From Proteiniphilum sp. UBA5267 (GTDB lineage: Bacteria; Bacteroidota; Bacteroidia; Bacteroidales; Dysgonomonadaceae), in the NCBI GenBank assembly GCA_002411515.1, contig DHTF01000080.1:1-5141 (forward strand): DNA of 5,141 nt, given 5' to 3'. The notes under the pieces are model-generated. The model saw nothing but the letters and a program-made list of their open reading frames with translations, had not been told where the DNA came from and did not search any database. Numbering within the stretch: position 1 is the first letter of the stretch; each line of letters starts with the position of its first letter. A program made the position numbers and the translations under genes. Below are positions 1 through 5,120 of the stretch, piece after piece.

Positions 1-1101
1 CTGATCATCCCCTCCACCCCGGTGCCGGCACATCTCTTCGACCCCGATGCATCGGAGGGTGAGCTGATGTACCTGCGGTTCAATACCACCTGGAACGCTT
101 CGGCGGGACTCAGCCTCAGCTATGATCTCTTCAGCCCGGAGAAGGTGAACCGCGTGGGCGAGCAGAAGCAGCAGCTGAAGATACAACAATATGATGAGAT
201 GATATCGGAAAAGGAGCTGCGGGAACAGGTCGCCATCGCCTATGCCGAGTGTGTGATTGCAGAGGAACAACTCCGCTCCTGCGTGCAGGATACGACCTAT
301 TACGCCCTGCTGCTGAGGAATGCCGGTTATCTCTACGAAAAAGAACAGCTCTCCCTGGTGGAGAAGAATGAGGCACAGAAGGCCTACAATGAATCGGTGG
401 CGAACTGCCTGAGGGCGGAAAAGATTGCCGCGGATGCCGGGGCTAACCTGCTCTTCCTCGCGGGTGCCGAGGTCACTCCCCAAACCGTGGCGACGCTGCA
501 GCTGGAGGAGGATATCCCTACCCTGCTCATCAAGATGGAACAGCACACATCCACAGCAGTGACCGGGAAGGAGCTCGAAGTGATGAAGCAAAATGAGAGG
601 ATGTCGCTGGCAGCCCTGCGCACAGGGTCGGCAGAATGGAAATACGCCCCCACGCTCACACTCAACGGTTACCTGGGCACCAACTATTACAACAATGAGC
701 TGCAGCTCTTCAACGACCGTTACTGGCGCGGCAACAGCTACCTCGGCCTCTCGCTAAAGATACCCATCAGCCAGTCCCTGAGCACCGCCAAAGAGGTGTC
801 ACGGCTGAGGCTGCAACAACGGCTGGAAGAGGCAACCCTGCTGGAGATACGCAACAGGCAGGAGAAGGAGCGGCTGGAGGAGCGGTCACTGCTCGTGGTG
901 CAACGGGAAAGCTATCGCCTCAGTGAGGAGAACATGGCGATAAGTGAGCAGAACCTTGAGGCAGCACAGATGCAATACGAAAAGGGGTATATCCTGCAAC
1001 AGGAGCTTCTCAGCGAACAGCTGAAAGCTCAGCTCGCACGACAAAGCTACCTCCAGGCTGCTTACGATCTCTTCACCGGCCTGGTCACCATGAAGCATTA
1101 A
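1..1101 (+). CDS. TolC-family outer membrane efflux protein, 5' truncated by window edge
   Basis: This is the outer membrane channel of a tripartite efflux or type I secretion pump, which would pair with a periplasmic adaptor and an inner-membrane transporter encoded outside the window. The frame is open from base 1, so the true start lies upstream; the GTG at 22 falls within the domain and is not a credible start. 366 residues are visible, and TolC homologues in this phylum are usually about 430-500, so roughly the first 70-120 residues are missing. Two halves typical of OEP repeats are visible: a beta segment (NTTWNASAGLSLSYDLFSP) followed by long amphipathic helices rich in E, K, Q and L, then a second beta segment (near APTLTLNGYLGTNYY and YLGLSLKIPIS) followed by another helical pair ending at YDLFTGLVTMKH. 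The gene ends with TAA and converges on the minus-strand barrel remnant 22 bases away. I see no clear terminator hairpin between them. Sampled lines are near 60% G+C, higher than its neighbours. The family call is firm; the substrate is unknown. Confidence 0.9.
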   Translation: MIIPSTPVPAHLFDPDASEGELMYLRFNTTWNASAGLSLSYDLFSPEKVNRVGEQKQQLKIQQYDEMISEKELREQVAIAYAECVIAEEQLRSCVQDTTYYALLLRNAGYLYEKEQLSLVEKNEAQKAYNESVANCLRAEKIAADAGANLLFLAGAEVTPQTVATLQLEEDIPTLLIKMEQHTSTAVTGKELEVMKQNERMSLAALRTGSAEWKYAPTLTLNGYLGTNYYNNELQLFNDRYWRGNSYLGLSLKIPISQSLSTAKEVSRLRLQQRLEEATLLEIRNRQEKERLEERSLLVVQRESYRLSEENMAISEQNLEAAQMQYEKGYILQQELLSEQLKAQLARQSYLQAAYDLFTGLVTMKH

Positions 1102-1143
1102 AACCTTGGCCCAACAACGCCCATTAGTTTAAATAACCGATAC

Positions 1144-1240
1144 AACACAGGAAAACGGTTGCCATCAGGTTGGAGATGCTCATGGTCTCTTCCGATTCCA
1201 GGTTTTGCCCTTCAAAATTCAGGGAATTGATGGAGCCGAT
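1144..1240. repeat. Direct repeat block A (partner 2432-2528)
   Basis: This 97-base block aligns to 2432-2528 at a constant offset of 1288, with 3 mismatches (about 97% identity). It encodes the last strand region (SINSLNFEGQNLESEETM to ATVFL). Together with block B it shows that the copy differs from its parent by one 244-base deletion. The higher identity than block B may be chance or partial gene conversion. Confidence 0.9.
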
Positions 1241-1506
1241 ACCGGCTGATCCATATCCGGAAGGGAGATGTTGCTTCCCGATGTGGATGATACACAGTAA
1301 TTGGCATTCAATCCCAGTCCCCAGCTCTCTTTGAAGAAATATTGCGCGTCCGCATCGATATTGAATCCATGGCGCAGCTGCTTGTTGAGATCATCGATAC
1401 CGGGATCGCCTGTTTTCTCTATTTTCCCCAGCCGAAAGGCATATCCCCCACCGATGGCAATCCTGAAATCCTTGTACGATTCCGGTTTTTGGTATTCTAC
1501 TTCATA
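1241..1506. repeat. Direct repeat block B (partner 2773-3038)
   Basis: This 266-base block aligns to 2773-3038 at a constant offset of 1532, with 16 mismatches by hand count (about 94% identity). It encodes the first barrel strands (YEVEYQ to DQPV). Several mismatches cluster at 1481-1501, near the end where similarity stops. It arose by gene duplication rather than from a mobile element: no inverted ends or target duplication were seen. Confidence 0.9.
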
Positions 1507-1678
1507 AACTATTCTGTCCAAAACAAAGCGGCATAAATCTTTCTTTACAGGCATTATCTCGGGCGGACTAAACATCTCTTCTATCGAATAGTTATTTTGG
1601 GAATACAAATAAAAAGTATTACCACAGATGATTATGAATATTAGTATTTTCTAAACTTCTCCTGGATTGCATACATAT

Positions 1679-2398
1679 CTACAAATAATAACCCAGCGAG
1701 AGCGACACCGTCCACATGCGAATGTCCGGTTTCACGGATTGCCCGTTAACCAGGTATCCGAAGGCAGCCATGTTGTTCAGTACATGCCGGAACCCGATGC
1801 CCACGGTGGCCTGCCTGCCGATCTCCACGCCAGTCTCCAGGGCTATGCCCGCGTTGAAGCGCTGCTGCATGAACACATTGTCTTCCGTCTCACCCATCAC
1901 TCTGATCTCAGGTTGAAAAAGACTCCATTTCACTTTAACAGACTCGCCATCTTGTGTTTGTTTCACATGCTGGTCGGCCTTGAAAGCATATGAGGCAAAA
2001 CCGCCCGCCAAGAAATAGTACTGCAGGCGACCCGGCAGGTCGAACATTATTTTTGCGTACAGTGGCAACTGAAGCGTATGCATGCTCACATATCCCTCCA
2101 TCGAGAATCCATCGGGCTGGTCAGTCCCCTGAAGATATTTGTCGGGATCAATGGTCGCTCCGCTATTACAATATAGCAGCCCGGTACTGAGCCCGAAGCG
2201 GTGACTGAACATATATTCGCCCATTAAGCCCCCATGAAATCCGGGACGAGGATCGTAAATCTCGAGCTCCACTCCGTTCAGCGTCATCGGTATAGCCGAC
2301 AGATTGCCACCGCCCTTCACTGCCACCCTGAACTGCGCCTGCGCACAAAACGCCGTTGTAGTAAGCAGCAATACAATAAGAATACTCTTTAGTCTCAT
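1679..2398 (-). CDS. Porin-family outer membrane beta-barrel protein (239 aa)
   Basis: This is a predicted small outer membrane beta-barrel of the broad 'porin family / OMP_b-brl' type common in Bacteroidota. The start at ATG 2398 gives a clean Sec signal peptide: MRLK, a hydrophobic core (SILIVLLLTTTAF), and a signal peptidase I site CAQA before Q22. The mature protein begins FRVAVKGGGNLSAIPM, a typical first strand, and continues with alternating glycine/aromatic strands such as FHGGLMGEYMFSHRFGLSTGLLY, LQYYFLAGGFASYAF and FNAGIALETGVEIGRQATVGIGFRH, ending WTVSLSLGYYL just before TAG. At 239 residues it fits an 8- to 10-strand barrel. It starts 19 bases after the stop of the upstream barrel gene and so is very likely co-transcribed with it. 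No Shine-Dalgarno is evident (the leader is AT-rich), as usual in this phylum. Sequence similarity to the neighbouring barrel is slight. The ligand or function cannot be told from sequence. Confidence 0.85.
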   Translation of the reverse strand: MRLKSILIVLLLTTTAFCAQAQFRVAVKGGGNLSAIPMTLNGVELEIYDPRPGFHGGLMGEYMFSHRFGLSTGLLYCNSGATIDPDKYLQGTDQPDGFSMEGYVSMHTLQLPLYAKIMFDLPGRLQYYFLAGGFASYAFKADQHVKQTQDGESVKVKWSLFQPEIRVMGETEDNVFMQQRFNAGIALETGVEIGRQATVGIGFRHVLNNMAAFGYLVNGQSVKPDIRMWTVSLSLGYYL

Positions 2399-2417
2399 TA
2401 GAATTCAATTTTCAATA

Positions 2418-3134
2418 TTACCAGCTTCTGAAACTCAGGAAAACGGTTGCCATCAGGTTGGAGATGCTCATGGTCTCTTCCGATTCCAGGTTTTGACCTT
2501 CAAAATTCAGGGAGTTGATGGAGCCGATGGTGTACGAGAGTTTCAGTCCAACTCCGGTTCTGGCATTCAGCTTATATTCTCCCGCGAGACCTGCATTGAA
2601 GCCCAGTGTTGTTTTATTGCCCTTTCCGGTTACGCCGTTCACAGTGATATTGTCCGTGTAGAAGAGCGGTCCGAAACCTACGGAAGATACCAACAGGAAT
2701 TGGGAAAATTCGTTGCGCCCCACAAACGACGGGCCGAAATACAGCATGCTCTGTGTTTCTTCATAGCTTGATACCGGCTGATCCATATCCGGAAGGGAGA
2801 TGTTGTTTCCCGATGTGGATGATCCACAGTAATTGGCATTCAATCCCAGTCCCCAGCTCTCTTTGAAGAAATACTGTGCGTCCGCATCGATATTGAATCC
2901 ATGGCGCAGCTGCTTGTTGAGATCGTCGATACCGGGATCACCTGTTTTCTCTATTTTCCCGAGCCGAAAGGCATATCCTCCGCCGAAGGCAATCCTGAAA
3001 TCCTTGTACGATCCCGGAATCTGATATTCTACCTCATATGCCGGCGAGGTGGGTTCGGCATTCTCTTGTGCAAACAGGGGTGTAATGAATAAAACGGCTG
3101 CCGCCATGGCAGCAAAAATGGTGGTTGTTTTCAT
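2418..3134 (-). CDS. Outer membrane beta-barrel protein (238 aa), parent of the broken copy
   Basis: This is a predicted outer membrane beta-barrel. ATG 3134 starts a good Sec signal peptide: MKTTTIFAAMAAAVLFITPLFA, with cleavage likely after A22. A short linker (QENAEPTSP) leads to the barrel: FRIAFGGGYAFRLGKI (residues 47-61), INIDADAQYFF-type strands near 80-90, WGLGLNANYC (94-103), a probable surface loop with SSTSGNNISLPDMDQP, then SMLYFGPSFVG, FLLVSSVGFGPLFY, TTLGFNAGLAGEYKLN, GVGLKLSYTIGSIN, and a closing strand ISNLMATVFLSFRSW ending in an aromatic residue, as barrel C-termini often do. It is the first gene of the barrel operon and follows the regulator gene on the same strand after 242 bases. 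It has a near-identical but deleted copy at 1144-1506, so this family has duplicated locally. No Shine-Dalgarno is seen directly before the ATG. The family-level call is confident; transport or sensing role is unknown. Confidence 0.85.
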   Translation of the reverse strand: MKTTTIFAAMAAAVLFITPLFAQENAEPTSPAYEVEYQIPGSYKDFRIAFGGGYAFRLGKIEKTGDPGIDDLNKQLRHGFNIDADAQYFFKESWGLGLNANYCGSSTSGNNISLPDMDQPVSSYEETQSMLYFGPSFVGRNEFSQFLLVSSVGFGPLFYTDNITVNGVTGKGNKTTLGFNAGLAGEYKLNARTGVGLKLSYTIGSINSLNFEGQNLESEETMSISNLMATVFLSFRSW

Positions 3135-3170
3135 TGTTCGATTGTGTGTTATTAAGTTGTTATTACTCTT

Positions 3171-3188
3171 TATCCTTATCCTTATCCT
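3171..3188. repeat. Hexamer tandem repeat, three TATCCT units
   Basis: Three perfect TATCCT units run from 3171 to 3188 and are followed by a short T run, placing them 37-54 bases upstream of the barrel ATG at 3134. On the coding strand they read as AGGATA units, purine-rich and containing AGGA. Short tandem repeats can vary in copy number by slippage; here the unit is six bases, so changes would alter leader spacing rather than any downstream frame. Three units is a low number. Confidence 0.7.
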
Positions 3189-3247
3189 TTTTTACAATCT
3201 TCACTACCTGCGAAGGCTCCTTTGTTCCAATGTGTAGTTTTCTCCTC

Positions 3248-3279
3248 CAAAGTAAATAAATGCAAATAACAAGCGCAAC
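3248..3279 (-). promoter_or_regulatory. Candidate Bacteroidota-type promoter for the barrel operon
   Basis: Read on the minus strand, GTTG (3279-3276), a 20-base spacer, and TTACTTTG (3255-3248) resemble the Bacteroidota -33 TTTG and -7 TAnnTTTG elements, with mismatches in both. Transcription would start near 3241 and give a leader of about 105 nt that carries the hexamer repeat. The 18-base dyad at 3283-3300 would then lie immediately upstream of the -33 element, where an activator often binds. The match is weak and AT-rich sequence gives many such hits. Confidence 0.27.
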
Positions 3280-3282
3280 ATC

Positions 3283-3300
3283 AGGTAAAATATTTCACCT
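3283..3300. promoter_or_regulatory. 18-base AT-rich dyad, possible operator
   Basis: AGGTAAAATATTTCACCT is a palindrome except for one symmetrical pair (A opposite C, a G:U-type mismatch), giving the form AGGTrAAATATTTyACCT. It lies in the intergenic region between the TPR/HTH regulator and the first barrel gene, just upstream of the candidate promoter. Its left half recurs exactly and inverted at 3345-3356. Such symmetry suits a dimeric DNA-binding protein. It could also fold in RNA, but it has no GC-rich stem or following U run on either strand to make a terminator. Confidence 0.4.
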
Positions 3301-3344
3301 AAAAAACACTTCTATGTAACAGTTAAACAGACAACTAAAGTTTT

Positions 3345-3356
3345 AATATTTTACCT
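3345..3356. repeat. Inverted 12-base copy of the dyad half-site
   Basis: AATATTTTACCT here is the exact reverse complement of AGGTAAAATATT at 3283-3294, with 50 bases between the two arms. It lies 21 bases after the regulator's stop codon. Because the region is AT-rich a 12-base match is not decisive, but the shared AGGT end is not simple A/T sequence. It could be a second binding half-site about five helical turns from the dyad, or one arm of a long hairpin in the regulator's 3' untranslated RNA. Confidence 0.4.
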
Positions 3357-3376
3357 TTAAGAGAGCAGGATAATCG

Positions 3377-5110
3377 TTAAAAAAGATCATACAAAAGCGA
3401 AAAATCAGATGAAGCAGTCGACTTTTGGGCTATTTTTCTCTTTAACTGGTTCTTCCTGCTCTTGAAACTCTCGGGAGTCGTGCTCAATAAAGCAGCAATC
3501 TGCGCATTATCAACTTTGCTTGCCAGCATGGTAAGGATTAAACACTCGTTATTATTGAGACAATCAGGTATTTTCTCAAGATTCAATAACTCTTTCAATT
3601 TTTCAGGTGAGAAAAGTTGTGCAGTGAGTTGGGTTAATTGCTTCTGGTTTTCAATTAATTGCGAATCAAGCTTATCGGAAATTTTCGGATTTCTGCTGCG
3701 AAGATTGGTTGACAGGGAGAGAATTTTCTGTTTTTGATCTGCGTAATGTTGGAGGAATACGGAGTTTGTCGACAGGATTTGCCTTTGCAAGTCTAATTGT
3801 TTTTGGAGGGATTGTCTCTCCGCTTCGACATATTCTCCGCGTAAAGCAGACTCTCGTATTTCATGTTCATACCTTTCAACTTTTAATTTCTGAAGTGATT
3901 TTTGTCGTGAGAAATTTACAACCAGCAATATCAGGGAAAAGAGCGAAAAGACAAGCAAGAATAAAAGCTGACGATTATACTGCTTCACCTTCAGTGCCCG
4001 GTTTTCTACTTCCATCAACGTGTACTTTTTCTCCAGCTCAACCACCTCAGCTTGTGTGATATGGTCGATGCTGTTAACAAGCATCTCTGTCGCAATCTTA
4101 CGGTTTGTATTGGCTGTCCGGTAATCTGATTTTGCTTCCGCTATGTCGGCTACCTTATCAAACAACAGATAATTGTACAGATAGGTGGAATCAGTAATAT
4201 GAGAAACCGCCTTATGCGCATAGTGAAGCGCACTGTCCAATTCATTCAGGTCATGATACCTGTCTGCGATGGAAAGGTACAATCGAAAAAACTCTTTCTT
4301 GTGTTTTAGATGGGGAACCAGGCTTAACTGCTCTTTCTTCGCTTGTAATGCTTTTTTCGATTCGCTTTGAGAATCGTAATAAACACTCTGTGCATTGAAA
4401 AGAGCATATTTTTCGTCAGCCGACAAAGGGGAGAATTGTTGAAGCGTATCCAGATAACGTTTTCCCGCTTGATAGTTCTTCTGAATCATTTCGCACCAAA
4501 ATAGACCGGTATACGCATCATAGAGATGTCTTTTGCTCTTGAGCGTTTTGGCAAAATCAAGTGATTTCTGGTAATAGGGTAAAGCTAACTTGCTTTGTGC
4601 ATTTCCTGTTAAAACCTCGCCAAGGTAATAGTGAATCATAAAGCCGGTTTCCGGTGATTGGTCCTGCTGATAATGAAAATAAGTTTCAGCATCTTTCAAA
4701 GGGGTCATTACGGTACTGTCGGAAATTCCCATCCTATAACGTACAATAGCCTGATAAAGAAGAGATCTGATATGATAGAAACTCGTTCTTTCATGGTCTT
4801 TGTAATACTGTTCTACCTCACTAATCAGTGAGTCGGAAGTAAAATCAACATAGGTTTTATCGTCGGAAATTGTTTTTAATAACCCGAAATAGGCGTTGTC
4901 AGCATGAGAGAGATCCTTAAGAGAGATAGTTTGCAGGCTATCACTCACCTGCCCGGGATGTTCCAACAAAAGAATATCCCACCGTTGTAAGCGGGAAGTG
5001 ATATCGCGATCCGTTTCCCGGTTGCATGATACAAAAAGGGAAAAAAAGAAAAGAAAAGCGATGAGATATCCTTCTCTTTTATAACTCGAATATCGACCTG
5101 ATAGATCCAT
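3377..5110 (-). CDS. Membrane-spanning TPR regulator with C-terminal helix-turn-helix (577 aa)
   Basis: This looks like a one-component transmembrane regulator of a kind frequent in Bacteroidota. An N-terminal export signal (YLIAFLFFFSLFVSC) has a lipobox-like Cys29. Residues about 95-345 are helical, TPR-like pairs (for example LALPYYQKSLDFAKTL and LDSALHYAHKAV). A coiled-coil stretch (353-380) leads to a membrane segment at 382-399 (LLFLLVFSLFSLILLVVN), followed by basic residues and a second coiled coil to about 445. The end (518-560) fits a LuxR/GerE-like helix-turn-helix: NNNECLILTMLAS, DNAQIAALL, then PESFKSRKNQLKRKI as recognition helix. The expected topology is TPRs in the periplasm and HTH in the cytoplasm. 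Whether Cys29 is really lipidated in a protein with a later membrane span is open. ATG 5110 is the only ATG, GTG or TTG start that keeps the signal; it lies 10 bases from a tRNA end, with no Shine-Dalgarno. A sampled line is near 38% G+C, well below the TolC gene. Downstream on the same strand is the barrel operon, a possible target. Confidence 0.85.
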   Translation of the reverse strand: MDLSGRYSSYKREGYLIAFLFFFSLFVSCNRETDRDITSRLQRWDILLLEHPGQVSDSLQTISLKDLSHADNAYFGLLKTISDDKTYVDFTSDSLISEVEQYYKDHERTSFYHIRSLLYQAIVRYRMGISDSTVMTPLKDAETYFHYQQDQSPETGFMIHYYLGEVLTGNAQSKLALPYYQKSLDFAKTLKSKRHLYDAYTGLFWCEMIQKNYQAGKRYLDTLQQFSPLSADEKYALFNAQSVYYDSQSESKKALQAKKEQLSLVPHLKHKKEFFRLYLSIADRYHDLNELDSALHYAHKAVSHITDSTYLYNYLLFDKVADIAEAKSDYRTANTNRKIATEMLVNSIDHITQAEVVELEKKYTLMEVENRALKVKQYNRQLLFLLVFSLFSLILLVVNFSRQKSLQKLKVERYEHEIRESALRGEYVEAERQSLQKQLDLQRQILSTNSVFLQHYADQKQKILSLSTNLRSRNPKISDKLDSQLIENQKQLTQLTAQLFSPEKLKELLNLEKIPDCLNNNECLILTMLASKVDNAQIAALLSTTPESFKSRKNQLKRKIAQKSTASSDFSLLYDLF

Positions 5111-5120
5111 TGAAAAAGTG

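Larger units (their letters stand above)
1124..1653 (-). pseudogene. Broken outer membrane beta-barrel gene, chimeric copy of the barrel gene at 2418-3134
   Basis: Two colinear blocks match the intact barrel gene: 1241-1506 with 2773-3038 (16 mismatches in 266) and 1144-1240 with 2432-2528 (3 in 97), both without indels. The 244 bases between the blocks in the parent are absent here, removing about residues 122-202 and shifting the frame, so translation would stop at 1219-1221 after VSAPSIP. In the original frame the tail would end at TAA 1124-1126. Upstream of 1506 the parent's signal peptide is replaced by unrelated sequence. That sequence reads, from just after a TAG at 1651-1653, KILIFIIICGNTFYLYS and then QNNYSIEEMFSPPEIM, which resembles a signal peptide and the start of a mature protein. 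An AGGAG (1659-1663) sits in front of this TAG at start-codon spacing, so loss of the ATG is likely. A shortened product could only begin at TTG 1608 or ATG 1575 or 1554, without a signal peptide, and could not form a barrel. It follows the second barrel gene by 25 bases, so it was probably the third gene of that operon. Confidence 0.82.
3163..3291 (-). other. Possible small membrane-protein frame in the barrel operon leader
   Basis: The minus-strand frame between a TGA (3295-3297) and a TAA (3163-3165) reads, from ATT 3291, ILPDVALVICIYLLWRRK and then LHIGTKEPSQVVKIVKKDKDKDKE. It has the look of a one-pass small membrane protein: a short hydrophobic segment, a WRRK basic stop, and a charged tail partly encoded by the hexamer repeat. 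There is no ATG, GTG or TTG before the hydrophobic segment; only ATT is available, and GTG 3204 would give just the 13-residue tail. A second overlapping frame starting at ATG 3281 (MLRLLFAFIYFGG to RSLRR, stop TAG 3204-3206) is also open for 25 residues. Either could be chance. It overlaps the candidate promoter, and both cannot readily be right. It ends 28 bases before the barrel start codon. Confidence 0.15.

Noticed and set aside
22..24. GTG as start of the TolC gene
   Set aside because: The frame is open through base 1 and the protein would lack its signal peptide and first helices; the gene is simply cut by the window edge.
1102..1143. Bidirectional terminator between the TolC gene and the barrel remnant
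   Set aside because: Only a 5-base AACCG/CGGTT pairing with a 17-base loop was found, with no T tract; not enough to call.
1144..1653. Mobile element origin of the repeated segment
   Set aside because: No transposase, terminal inverted repeats or target duplication were visible; the similarity follows the barrel reading frame and is better explained by gene duplication.
1667..1993. 108-codon plus-strand open frame
   Set aside because: Antisense shadow of the 239-aa barrel gene, histidine-rich and without recognizable features.
2304..2771. 155-codon plus-strand open frame
   Set aside because: It runs antisense across the two intact barrel genes and their 19-base gap, has no signal or domain, and its sequence is explained by the minus-strand genes.
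3171..3188. CRISPR-type repeat
   Set aside because: The units are six bases and contiguous, with no spacers.
3283..3356. Rho-independent terminator for the regulator
   Set aside because: The possible stems are AT-rich, the longer one has a 50-base loop, and no T run follows on the minus strand.
3709..4059. 116-codon plus-strand open frame and the smaller one at 3462-3737
   Set aside because: Both are antisense to the regulator's coiled-coil and HTH coding sequence, which is long and clearly protein-like; no independent coding signal.
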